From Nymphalis io (taxonomy: Eukaryota; Arthropoda; Insecta; Lepidoptera; Nymphalidae), in assembly GCF_905147045.1 (NCBI RefSeq), contig NC_065891.1, forward strand, positions 13,525,001-13,589,000: DNA of 64,000 nt. The letters run 5' to 3'. Positions 25,951 to 36,549 of this stretch are shown here, in pieces. The stretch's first letter is position 1; each line of letters begins with the position of its first letter. Under the pieces are notes generated by a model. The model had not been told where the DNA came from, did no database searches, and was given only the letters and a program-made list of their open reading frames with translations. The translations under genes and the position numbers were made by a program.

Positions 25951-27823
25951 TTTTTGATTATTAATATTAAATAATTAATATTTTGTTTTGCATATTATTT
26001 CGAAATATCTTATTCATATGCATAATACAATAATAATATAATATATAACAGTATCATCACCATATACTTATAAGGTGCTTAGGTTTAATAATAAAGTCAT
26101 TAACCTGGAAATTATAAAGAAGAATTATTATTTTAGACAAAAGTTTATACGAATAAAATTTGTATACATCCGCCATCTTTGTTCAATTAGCGCGTCATGA
26201 AACATCTTCACTATTACCCTGAATTTTATCCATAAAGAGTAACTTATGTTTGACAATTTAAAACAAAAAAAAACATCAATTTATATCGTTCATAATATTT
26301 GAAATTCAAACCATCTTATAAAAAAACAAATTTACTGAAACATTAAAGAGAATTTATATTAGAACATTATAATATTTTATGTAAATGACCATTTTGATAA
26401 ACAAAAAAAATATAATTGTACTAAATTTATAATAGAATGCTGTATTAACCATTTCTGTTGAATGTTTTATTCAATCACAGTATTGGAATTTACCTCCGTA
26501 TTACGAGATCAAAACGCAGCAACTGACCGCATAGCTCGTTATAATTATTGTCACGTAGCTTGGTCTCAGCAATTCGACCAGGTATGCACTCCACGGAGCA
26601 AATGTTGCCGAGGCATTTTCGCTATGTCATCTAAGTTATTTTTGTGTCTTATTCCTTTTAGAGAATTTGATATTTGATAAAATAATTTTAGTTTGCTACT
26701 TGAAGTTTATTTGTCTATATATTTGTTTCATATTCATCGTGTTCAAGTATGGAACAAAAAATTATTTAATATTGTATCTGCATCTATGTTTTGTAATACG
26801 TGGGAACAACCGGATGGATTGAAAGTCGGCGTGATAATAGCTCGTCCTGACTGGACACGCACACGTTATGTTCCGGGAAACGAAAAGGGTTTCAGAAGCC
26901 TCCATTAAAGTTTACACAAATAAAGTAATGAATACGAATCATCGGATTTATACATTTATAGCGGAGACTTTTTAAATGGGTATGATTTTAACGGTATGTT
27001 AAACACTAACGTTACCTTATTTTACGCATATTCTATAAATCAATAAAGTATTCTAAAAATTACCGAATTATTAACATGGTCGATGATCGAAGATGTATAT
27101 TATATTATTGGTATTTGGAAGTATTTTTTATTTTGCAATATAATTTTCGGTAATAAACCGGCTTATTGATGAAAACTTATAACAGATATGTCTAATTTCC
27201 ATTTGATTATCTTATGTAGCAATCAAATAAATATCGTCAGCTGTACAGCAAAGACTTGTTATTCTAATAACGTCTTTTTCCTTAATATTACTTTACAAGA
27301 ATGCAAAAGCTAGTTATGTTTCAAGTTCATGAAAGAACAACGTAAACCAGCGCGCAGTTATGTTTTATATTTTATTAAAACATTTTCTGGGTTAGGTTTT
27401 TTTTATTATCCTTCTACTGCGGGATATCCCTTTTTTCCGGACAACGGTGGGTTGGTATAATGTTGATATTATCCTGGACCGGGTGAACTTTAACGAGGGG
27501 CGTGTTTCGCATCGTATTCTTGAATAATATCTCCCGTGCCTTCACTTTGCCGTGAGGATAGCTTCAAACGGGACGGACGATAAAATACAACAGGTTAATT
27601 ATTAATTTTATTGTATCCTACTTCAATGTTAGTAGATTACCTCCAATGCAAGTCTTAACTATATATAACAATTACGATCACTATAAAATATTGAGCATGG
27701 GTTACTTTACGAAGTGTTTAAAGAGTAATTAGTTGATTTATAGTTCTTTATATCTATATATTTATTTGGTAGGAGTAGTTCAACCCAATCCTAATTTATT
27801 TTACCGGTAAACAACACAATTTA
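25951..27823. other. no gene recognised
   Basis: AT-rich with small GC-richer patches at 26490-26620, 26800-26890 and 27410-27590. Two open frames of 71 codons (26462-26677 and 26693-26908, +) have no motif and I cannot support them as genes. Confidence 0.35.
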
Positions 27824-27995
27824 GTGTCGTTGCGTCCTTTGAAGGTTAAGTTAGCCAGTGTAATTTCAGGCACAAGGGAAATAACTTTTTAGTTACCAAG
27901 GTTAGTACATTGGCGAGTGTTTAATATTTGTTACAGCACAAATGTCTATGAACTTACCATGAAGTGAGCTATTTAGCAGTCCGCCTACAATTCAC
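27824..27995 (+). mobile_element. family B, old fragment
   Basis: 'agccagtgtaatttcaggca', 'caagggaaataac' and 'accaaggtta', then 'atgtctatgaac' and 'agtccgcct' follow family B order with divergence. The 5' part is lost. Confidence 0.55.
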
Positions 27996-28179
27996 AAATT
28001 ATCTGATGAAATATATGTACCTAGTATATTTGTTGTATATATGTCCTCATTTAAAAACAGCAGACCTGTTCTTGAATATACTCCCATCGAAATCTTCTGA
28101 TCAAATAAGTAATAAAAGATGAAATAGCTCTTAAATGTTCTACCAGTTAGCACGGGTCTGGCACGGAGATTTTTTCGTC

Positions 28180-28345
28180 ATTGTTTGTCCGGAGTCTGGG
28201 TGTAATTATCTATGTAAGTATGTATTTACAAAAGATAAGTAGTATATGTAGTATATCAGTTATCTGGTTTCCATAGTACAAGCTCTGCTTAGTTTGGGAT
28301 TAGATGGCCGTGTATGAATGTCCCAGGATATTATTATTATTATTT
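28180..28345 (+). mobile_element. SINE family D, 3' part
   Basis: 'tgtttgtccggagtctgggt', 'gtaattatctatgtaagta', 'tggtttccatagtacaagct' and a '(ATT)n' tail match the full copy at 60540-60790. The tRNA-like head is missing. Confidence 0.7.
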
Positions 28346-28558
28346 TGGAACTTGGTATTTATGGGATTTTAAACTTGGAATTAGAAAACTGCGTTTTATA
28401 CTTTCTAATGACATTTTATTCAGACTAAAAATGGCAACGAATTCCAATTTAGTGGCAGTTTGATGAAATATAATATTGTTGTATTGTAGATTAGAATTCT
28501 TTTGTTCAACAATACAGTGATATATTTATAAAATGTATTTCATTAGTATATGCGTGTT

Positions 28559-28866
28559 AAAAAAGCCGAGATGGCCCAGTGGTAAGAACGCGTGAATCTT
28601 AACCGATGATCGTGGGTTCAAACCCGGGCAAGCACCACTGAATTTTCATGTGCTTAATTTGTGATTATAATTCATCTCGTGCTTTACGGTGAAGGAAAAC
28701 ATCGTGATGAAACCTGCATGTGTCTAATTTCACTGAAATTCTGTCACATGTGAATTCTACCAACCCGCATTGGAGCAGCGTGGTGGAATAAGCTTCAAAC
28801 CTTCTCCTCAAAAAGATGAGAGGAAGCCTTTAGCCCAGCAGTGGAACATTCACAGGCTGTTACGGA
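28559..28866 (+). mobile_element. SINE family A, full length with TSD
   Basis: Complete copy close to consensus. Flanking 'atgcgtgtt' at 28550-28558 and 28867-28875 (9 bp). Confidence 0.88.
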
Positions 28867-28875
28867 ATGCGTGTT

Positions 28876-29717
28876 TTACTTAAATTGTCATTACGATCTT
28901 ATTCATTTATATTTAAATCAAAATCTCACGGGTTCAATATTTTATTTTAAAACTTATTTATGGGATTGTCAACAAAAAATATTTATTCCAAAGGGTGATT
29001 CCAACTTATTTTGAAGCAACCTAATGTACCGCTATTAAAATTCAAAGGTCGTGACCCTACATAAAAATTCAGAGGCTGTATACAGTTTTCCCTCGTCTTG
29101 ATCTGATGATATCTCTTCGCTTAGCGTATTACCGTCCCTGATTTTATCTCGCCATGATTAATATATGAAACATGAACATGGGCTGCTTAATATTTTAATT
29201 GACTCTCTTGTATACATAGTCTTTGATAAAAGTTTTTATATTAACTGGAACATGAGCTCCAGTTTAAAAGATTTAAACCCGTATGACAGGCACTAGGGAT
29301 ATAATATCTTATAAATAAATAAAAAATGAAACCAAGATGAAACAGGCGGTACTACTAGATTTGGTTAAGATAGTCCAATGGTTTCTCAACATGTCATCCC
29401 GTCTCCCGGCCGTTTGATCTCCGCTACCGAAATATAATCCTCTGTCCATTAAAAATATTTATTTGTGATACTATTATTTGACTTTATATATCTGTTTATT
29501 TGAATTTGCTTATTATATTTATTTTCACTGTTGACATGTATTATAAAAACAAACTCTCAAATCAGTTAGGTCACCGTGAGTTTACCAACCAAACCCCTAG
29601 ATTATTTGATCCACATGAGACCTTTACATAATTTAATTTCTGATAATCTAATATCTTAAGCATTTTGAAGTTTGATTTTTAATTAATCGAATAATTATTA
29701 AGATCAGTAAGTGTTCA
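28876..29717. other. no gene recognised
   Basis: AT-rich spacer. Confidence 0.4.
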
Positions 29718-29862
29718 GCCGAAATGGCCCAGTGGTTAAAACACAAGAATCTTCCCCAAAGCGGGTACGAGCCCAGGCAAGCAACACTGAATTATCATGT
29801 ATTTAATTTGTGTTTATAATTCATATCGGAGAACGCTTAGCAGTAGAACATTTTCAGATCAT
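29718..29862 (+). mobile_element. SINE family A, 5' half with deletion
   Basis: Head 'gccgaaatggcccagtgg' and 'gaattatcatgtatttaat' are family A. The element then jumps to 'cttagcagtagaacatt', so most of the 3' body has been deleted. Confidence 0.65.
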
Positions 29863-30360
29863 TGCTTTACTTTAAATAACCGTTATTCTATATTAAATAT
29901 TGAAGCCACTCCTTTGACTTTCAGATAAGTTAAAAAGTGAGCAGTAAGTTCTCGTCCGCCTAACATAGCATTAGTGAGTTTGTATATTAGGGAAAGTCTT
30001 AGCGTACTTTTCAAGAGGATTTTTGATTTAGGCTCCACACTGATCCTGATAAGTGGTAATACGTTGTAAATGGAGGGAAAAGTAATATTGGGATTTAAGT
30101 AATCCACCTCCATCGAAGTGGATGTGATGCCTTGAATGTTTAATATACTTAGCGCTCGTTACAGAATATCATTACGACATTGACTCTTCTAACTTAAAAT
30201 CGTTAATATAGAAATGAGACATTAACTACAGCTATATATTTTGATAACATATAAATGATATATATGTAATATTTCTTTTGATTTTTTGTAAACCCCATTT
30301 TTTTAATTGCACATAAATATCATATAATCATCATAAGTTCAAATAACAATCGATACAATC

Positions 30361-31170
30361 TTTTTTTTTTTTTTATATTCGCCGGGAGGGCAAATGACTC
30401 TACTCCACCTGATGGTAAGTGGTAGTAGAGTCCAAACGCGACGACGGCCAGTACAGACGGGAAAAACGTTCTGCACTAGCCGCCTTCGCCTTGCCGGCCC
30501 GCAAGATGCCTCTTCACGCCTCGTTTGAAGGAACCCGGGTTGTAAGAGGAGGGGAACACGTGAGCTGGTAAGGAATTCCATTTTTTGGAAGTGCGACAAA
30601 GAAAGGAGTTGCCAAATTTCTTTGTTCGCGATGGAATTGATGTCACAGTTAGGCGGTGACATCGAGAACCAGCTCGCGTGGACTTAAGAAGGAAGGGGGA
30701 AGCAGGCATTAGAGAGAATAATTCCTCAGAGCACTCGCCGTGATACAGTCGATAGAAAGCGCTCAGTGCTGCTATCTCACGACGCAATTGTAAAGGTTCA
30801 AGGGTGTTTGTGACCTTTAAGTCGCCAATAATGCGTACGGCACGTCGCTGCAACCGGTCCAAGGCCTCAAGTAGGTACTTAGCGGAGCCATCCCAAAGGT
30901 GCGAGCAATATTCCACGCAAGACCGTACCTGTGTTTTGTACAGCAGGCACAGTTGTTGTGGCGTGAAAAAGCGCCGCACCTTGTTCAGAACTCCGAGTTT
31001 CCGTGAAGCTGTTTTTATAACAGCCTCGATGTAATCCCTTGGACTAAGGTCGCAGCGAACGTCAATCCCCAGCATGGCGATTTTGCTTTGCATCACCAGC
31101 GGAGTACCACAGAGGGAGGGAAGAGGGGAAAATGTTGACTTTTTCGCCGTGAGAGCGCATACCTGTATCA
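30361..31170 (-). mobile_element. Jockey-like LINE, 5'-truncated, with poly(A)
   Basis: The minus strand encodes about 230 continuous residues of the C-terminal part of a non-LTR reverse transcriptase: KLGVLNKVRRFFTPQQLCLL, then EYCSHLWDGSAKY, LDRLQRRAVRIIGD, FYRLYHGECSEELF and a closing KKWNSLPAHVFPSSYNPG block. This order is the C-terminus of Jockey-group LINEs of Lepidoptera. The coding part ends near 30476, and a short 3'UTR reaches an A-tail seen as T14 at 30361-30374. The catalytic YADD core and the endonuclease are missing, so it is a dead-on-arrival 5' truncation. The 3'UTR contains 'ccacttaccatcaggtgg', shared with family B. No convincing TSD was found. Confidence 0.85.
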
Positions 31171-31618
31171 TCGTAAAATGATTATAAATATTAATTCATA
31201 CATTTTTATTGTTTAAATATCTTAGAATAATTTTATATATATTATAAATATTTTAAAGTAATAATATATTATAACGTAATAAGATTTTTTTTACACCAAA
31301 AAAATTTACACCTTCAAATAGGATTTCTACAAAAGTTATTCCAATGCAAAGTTCCTTCAACTGTCCCACTGTCAAACTGACGCTTGACAAGCTGTCAAAG
31401 TTTAAGTTAAACTTTGGTTATTACGCGTAGCCATCACAATCTCTTTCAAATAAAGCAACTAATTGTCACGATCTATGCCAAAGTTTAGGAGTGAATTACA
31501 TTTTGCAATTGATCAATTTAATAAATGTATTCGGATATATTTATATACAAAATTATATAAATGTTTTTTTTTAGTAATTATAACAGATGTGGTATTTATT
31601 TATGTTCTTATATACATT

Positions 31619-31690
31619 GACTTGATCGTTGGTCTAGTAGCTACATGTAAGGCCACAGACTCGGGGTTCAAATCCTAGTTCGAACCAATA
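31619..31690 (+). mobile_element. SINE family C, tRNA-like head only
   Basis: 'gatcgttggtctagtagct' and 'ggttcaaatcc' match the family C promoter head. The SINE body is absent and LINE sequence follows. Confidence 0.6.
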
Positions 31691-31699
31691 CTGTAGCAG

Positions 31700-31893
31700 T
31701 TCAGAGTCAGCTTCAGCAAACAACACATAACAGCTTCTGACCTTATATCAAGCCCAAGTCAGATCGTGCATGGAGTACTGCAGCCATTTATGGGACGGCT
31801 CTGCTAAGTACCAGCTTGACGCTTTGGATTCAGTAGACCATCGTGCTAGAAGGCTCATTGGTGACCAGATACTGGTCGCAAAACTAACCAGAC
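31700..31893 (+). mobile_element. Jockey-like LINE fragment
   Basis: The plus strand reads LLTLYQAQVRSCMEYCSHLW, DGSAKYQLDALD and RRLIGDQ, nearly the same as the homologous stretch of the LINE at 30361-31170. It stops abruptly where the RTE-like LINE of the opposite strand begins. Confidence 0.75.
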
Positions 31894-31894
31894 C

Positions 31895-32870
31895 TTGGAA
31901 CACCGATCCTCAGCTCTCAATCTCCAACCGCTTCCAGCCATCGTGCATATATCGTCACTACACCTAGCTGGAGGGCATCCTACGCTACGTTTGCCAAGGC
32001 GTGGTCTCCACTCCAGGACACGTCTACTCCAACAGTCGTCGGTTCTGTGACATATGTGTCCAGCCCAATGCCACTTCAGTTCTCTAATCTGATCTGATCT
32101 CTAATCCTTTGGGCTATGTCGATAACCTTGGTTCTCTGTTGGATCACCACATTTGGGATTCGATCCTTCAGAGAAACTCCGAACATAGCCCTCTCCATAG
32201 CTCGTTGAGCGACCTTAAAATGGTGGACCACTCGTTGAAAATTTTTGTCTTCAAGCATTGCGGTATCCGTGACGAAAAGACTTGACCGAGTTTCCTATAC
32301 GCTGCCCAGCCCAGCTGTATTCTTCTACGTGCTTCCTTCTCAAAATTATTTCGGCCCAACTGCAAAGTTTGCCCAAGGTATTATTATACAAGGTATAGGT
32401 ATTCCTGAATAACTTCGAGAGGAACTCCGTTAAAAATTATTGGTTCCGGGTTGACGTATTCATTGAACATTATCTTGGTTTTGTCCAAGTTCATCCGGAG
32501 ACCAATTCGAGCAGAAGAATCATCCAGGCTGCTCAGCACATACTGCAGGTTCTGCACGGTTTCCGCCACGATGACGATATTGTCTGCAAATCTCAAGTAT
32601 GAAAGGTACTTGCCGTTTACGTTTATGCCCCGCCCTTCCCAGTGCAGCGTCTTGAACCTATCCTTTAATGCATTAATGAATAATATCGGGGAAATGAAAT
32701 CCCTTGTCTCATTCCTCGATGCATGAGGATAGGGTTAGACTGCTGATTTTGTATTTTGACGGTCATAACAGCAGCGTCATGCAGACCTTTCAGCACTTGG
32801 ATGTATCGCCAATCGATTTCGATTCAGAGAGTGTGCTCAGGGACTATTAATTTGGTTCCTCCGTCACCTT
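31895..32870 (-). mobile_element. RTE-like LINE, reverse transcriptase C-terminal part
   Basis: From high to low coordinates the minus strand encodes IDWRYIQVLKGLHDAAVMTV, then FISPILFINALKDRFKTLHW, LSYLRFADNIVIVAE (the FADD catalytic motif, here with Asn for the second Asp), NLDKTKIMFN, the FEKEARRRIQLGWAAYRKLG block, ERAMFGVSLKDR, and the terminal W-rearranged 'RPRLGKR' type tail. The order is that of an RTE-clade polyprotein from reverse-transcriptase palm to C-terminus. Several frameshifts and the D-to-N change make it inactive. Its C-terminal sequence matches the copies at 54763 and 61443. Confidence 0.8.
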
Positions 32871-32949
32871 TTTACCAGAGAATTGCGAGGCATCGTAAAG
32901 ATCTGCACCCGTACGTAGTTGACATATCTAAGACATGTATGAAATGATT

Positions 32950-33150
32950 TGCTTCCTCGTTTCTAATACGCACCGCTAAGATTTGGAATACCCACCCTCC
33001 CGACCTCCGATTTCCCCACCACCTACAATATGGGTACCTTCTATTCTAGAGTAAATAGGCATCTTCTAGGCAAGCGCGTTCCTTCTTAGATTGTATCATC
33101 ACTTTCCATCAGGCGTGATAACAGTCAAGCGCTAGCTTATATATTAAAAA
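32950..33150 (+). mobile_element. Jockey-like LINE C-terminus
   Basis: The plus strand reads RTAKIWNTHPPDL, a frame break, then a VNRHLLGKRAPS-type block and a 3'UTR with 'catcaggcgtgataacag'. The copy at 46485-46640 shows the same order. Polarity matches the fragment at 31700-31893, so both may be one element split by the RTE insertion. Confidence 0.6.
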
Positions 33151-33484
33151 TAAAAGAAAAAAATATAAAAAAAGAAATACATATATCAAAGTTGTTTTGA
33201 CATGAGGCCTAAATTATAATAATAGGTTTTGGTTGGTCAAAAAATATGTTTTGGTTGTTTTCTGTATTTATTTACAGGCAGAATAACAATAGATACATAA
33301 ACGGTTAAAACACGAGTGAATTTTCATGCTTCGCGGCAAAATTATCAACTCAACCGATTGTGACTAATTTTTGACTCTCTTGTTTGCAAGCTGTTGTACG
33401 AATAATACTAGTGACATTTTTTCTTTGTATTGACTGTGAAAAAAATATTTTTGCTAATAAAAGTTATATTTGTATTTAAATAGT
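33151..33484. other. no gene recognised
   Basis: AT-rich spacer. Confidence 0.4.
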
Positions 33485-33530
33485 AGATGGGCTGGTTGGA
33501 GTGGTTGGTAGATACTTGCCTTTCACGTCG
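33485..33530 (+). mobile_element. SINE family D tRNA-like head, fused to family B
   Basis: 'gggctggttggagtggttgg' and 'acttgcctttcacg' match the head of the family D copy at 60540. Family B sequence in reverse orientation starts directly after it. Confidence 0.65.
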
Positions 33531-33770
33531 AAGCTTAACCATCGCTTACATCGCCAATGCGCCAACAAGCTTGGATACTAAGATGTTATGTTCCTCGTGC
33601 CTGTAATAACACTGGCTCACTCACCCTTCAAACCGGAACACAACAATACTAAGTGCTGTTTTGCGGTAGAATATCTGATGAGTGGGTGGTACCTACTTAG
33701 ACGAGCTTGCACAAAGCCCTACGACCAGTGACAAAGCCCTACGACCAGTGACAAAGCCCTACCACCGATA
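33531..33770 (-). mobile_element. family B with terminal 20-bp tandem repeat
   Basis: Family B from 'cttaaccatcgcttacatcg' to 'gcacaaagccctac'. The unit 'acaaagccctacgaccagtg' occurs at 33711-33730 and 33731-33750 and partially at 33751-33766. The 3' segment with poly(A) is replaced by the family D head. Confidence 0.8.
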
Positions 33771-34294
33771 AAAATGTAGACACGATATACATGTGTAGTG
33801 TGATCAGCATGAGCCGACCTCTGTCGCTTGTCATCGACAAGCTGTTGATCCGATTTTTATGTGAAAAAGCTTCACGATAAAGAGGTATATATTATGCACA
33901 TAAAATTAAACATTTAAAGCGATCATCGTTTGTCATCGACTTTATAAATAATGGGTCCGAATTCAAAACTTAATTAAGCATTCATTTAACTCAAATATTT
34001 TTTTATATGGTTACAATGAAATGTAATTTATATTAATTAAGAATTTTCCGATAAAATTAAATACCATTGAATTAAATAAAATATCAGAAGCTTCATTATT
34101 ATATACAAATGATAATGAAATAATAAGTAGCCACACCCGTTTATTTCACATGAATATAATAAAGGCGTTTTATTATGTATTTTATATTATAAAGTAACTG
34201 CAAATAACAAATATAATAAGCAAAAGCCTCTTCTCTTTTGTACGAGATAATGATGAGGAAATGAAATAACGAATACTAATTCCGAGCTATGTTA

Positions 34295-34296
<2 letters not shown>

Positions 34297-34326
<30 letters not shown>
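34297..34326. repeat. (TA)n microsatellite
   Basis: About 15 TA units without interruption, next to 'gctgactgactgac'. Confidence 0.9.
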
Positions 34327-34328
<2 letters not shown>

Positions 34329-34565
34329 AATAGCTGACTGACTGACATATCAATTAGAAATGGGTATAAGTAATTCTGAATTAAAGCGAGCAAAGCCTAA
34401 TATAATCTGCGGGATAAGCGAGAAGCGCTGATATAGTCTGAGAAATCAAATTACAACTTTGTAATATTCGAGCGAATAAAATAATAGAAATATAACCTTT
34501 CTTTAAATAAAGAGTTGATAAAATTTTAAAAGGCAACTCTTTAATACATATTTACTGTAAATACT

Positions 34566-34655
34566 TGGGCAGAGTATATCCGTAGCGGAAGTGACCGTCC
34601 GGAAGCCGCCGCTACATCTGCCCAGTGACGTCACTACAGGATATACCGCTCTGCG
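34566..34655. other. GC-rich structured element
   Basis: A GC-rich island in AT-rich DNA with nested complementarity. Outer arms are TGGGCAGA (34566-34573) and TCTGCCCA (34617-34624); inner arms are GTAGCGG and CCGCTAC. An alternative pairing joins GTATATCC (34574-34581) to GGATATAC (34639-34646). The centre right holds AGTGACGTCACT (34624-34635), a perfect palindrome containing the CREB/ATF consensus TGACGTCA. No coding frame is evident. It could be a structured RNA, a regulatory element or the core of a small foldback transposon; I cannot choose. Confidence 0.55.
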
Positions 34656-34817
34656 CTCCCGAAATATCCAAAAGGCGTTTTGCTATTTTGTGCGTATAAT
34701 TTGCGGTTAAAATTTTTACATTAAAATTTTCGACAATAATTAATTGTTTTATTATAATTATTAAAATATATTCGTTTATTCAAAATGACATCGTTTTAAA
34801 ATTATGACATAATTTTC

Positions 34818-34918
34818 TTGGTGGTAGGGCTTGGCACTGTCTGGGTACCACCCACCCATCACTTACTTTACTGCTAAGCAGTACTGCTTATTAAATTGTG
34901 TCCTAATTTAAAATTTGT
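34818..34918 (+). mobile_element. family B, 5' fragment
   Basis: 'ttggtggtagggcttgg', 'gtctgggtaccacccac', 'agcagtact' and 'attgtgtcc' keep family B order; 3' truncated. Confidence 0.6.
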
Positions 34919-34937
34919 GTAAATGCGAAAGTGGTAG

Positions 34938-35222
34938 ATTAGCAGCCTGTAAATGTCCCACTATTGAGTTAAGGCATTTTCTCCCGTCGAGGAAGATTTG
35001 GAGCTTATTCCACCACGCTACTCTAATGCGGTTCGGTGTAGCAGAATATTAGTGAAACTAGACACATGCAAGTTTCCTCATGATGATTTTCTTCACCGAG
35101 AAGCACGAGATGAAATATAAAACATAATTAAAGCATATAAAAAGTCAGTGGTGCTGGTCTGGGTTTGAACCCGCGATCATCAGTTAAGATTCAAGCATTC
35201 AAACCACTGAGTCGTCTCAGCT
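34938..35222 (-). mobile_element. SINE family A, old full-length copy
   Basis: Reversed element from 'agcagcctgtaaatgtccca' to 'ccactgagtcgtctcagc', about 10-15% diverged from the young copies by eye. Confidence 0.78.
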
Positions 35223-36171
35223 CTGTATATGTGCGAGATAATTACCGGCACAAAGAACATTATTTCTTATTTTCCAAGGTTTATGACGATAGTTGTTTTA
35301 CGAAAGCGTGAATGTCTTACTGTACCTATGTCCGTCGGCTAAGGTTGTCCTTTTGTCTGCCTATTTTAAACAATAAAAATACTTGAAGGACTCAGATAAT
35401 GATAACTTAATTTTAGATTTAAATAATCATAAAATTCTATAAATTTGTTCTTTTGATAAAAAAAATATCACCCATACAAATTCGTTAATGTGGCAATGAT
35501 GTCCTTTCTCTCTCTCTTTAATGCAACACAAATGCTAAGATCAAGCGCAAACCAACGGCTTTATTTGCTTTGCGGAAAAATAAAAAAAAACATCACTTAT
35601 TATTTGTCCAAAATGGATGTGAATGCAAGTCTTCGATATCAATATAATTATTATAAGCTTATAAAACGAATACTACTAATACTTATACTTATAAGGTATA
35701 TTTACAAGACCAACGTAAATAATATAATAATATTACATTATTTTTGAATACATGGAATTTATTCTCTATATTTTGATATCGTCGTCGTCATTAATAAAAT
35801 AAATAAGCAATGCTTTTGAAGTTCGAAGGATTACAGAACAAACAAAAAATAAATTCACTTATTCAAGCCGATTTTATTATAATATACCAAAGTCTGTAAT
35901 TGAAAACAACATCTTAATTAGTCGAAGAGTATTTATGTATAAAATTGTTTTTATTTATTTATCTCTATGTACATAATAGCTATTTTCACAATGATTACAA
36001 AAATGTGCCATACGAGTCGTTTCTATAAATGGATACTGAAATTTTACGAACCGATATTGTATTTTCATCTCTCAACTGTGAACTGTATCTATTTCGCACG
36101 ACACTCCACTAAGGGTCATATTCTGAAGGACCAGGACATTATCGGGATCAATATCGCATGCGAGATTCCTA
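35223..36171. other. no gene recognised
   Basis: AT-rich. Open frames at 35490-35747 and 35967-36179 (+) have no motif; the second lies opposite the coding-like minus-strand stretch below. Confidence 0.35.
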
Positions 36172-36313
36172 TCACGTAGAGAGTTCGAGATCAAACGCCG
36201 TGATTTCCTCCCAATGTGCCGCTTCTTCAGCGTTATTACTCCGTGAGGGAGTACTATTTCTTCTAAACCGACTTTTAAGACCTGAGCTCCGCTCCAACCC
36301 GCCCAATAATTCT
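36172..36313 (-). CDS. possible terminal exon or coding remnant, unidentified
   Basis: I do not recognise this protein. The minus strand is open for 46 codons between a TAA just upstream and a TGA at 36172-36174. It ends in NNAEEAAHWEEITAFDLELS followed by Thr and the stop, preceded by a basic, Ser-rich RFRRNSTPSRS block. Unlike the noise frames around it, it is GC-rich with balanced amino-acid composition and no low complexity. There is no ATG, so it would be a 3' exon; possible acceptors are weak (AG at about 36285 or at the upstream edge, both with poor pyrimidine tracts). It could also be a retroelement or gene relic. Confidence 0.25.
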
Positions 36314-36492
36314 TAATGACTACTTTGAATCATGTTTGCTTCATGTCAATTTGCTTTAAAGCAAAGGCTGAGAATTATTAAATAAATAAAAGCTTCAAAT
36401 TAGTACTTGTTTATTAATGGCATTTTCAAATGCAGTTTGGGTGTGAATAACAATCGCCTTATAACTCCCTAAAAATATTGTAATGCCATATG

Positions 36493-36549
36493 CCAAACTA
36501 AGCCAAGTCAAGCCAAGCCAAGTCTAGCCTAGCCAAACCAAGCCCAGCC
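36493..36549. repeat. degenerate AGCCA pentamer repeat
   Basis: About ten imperfect units of AGCCA/AGTCA/AGCCT. The leucine-rich minus-strand reading frame here is produced by this repeat. Confidence 0.8.

Noticed and set aside
30339..30662. 107-codon minus frame in another register
   Set aside because: Overlaps the real LINE frame in a different phase and runs into its 3'UTR and tail.
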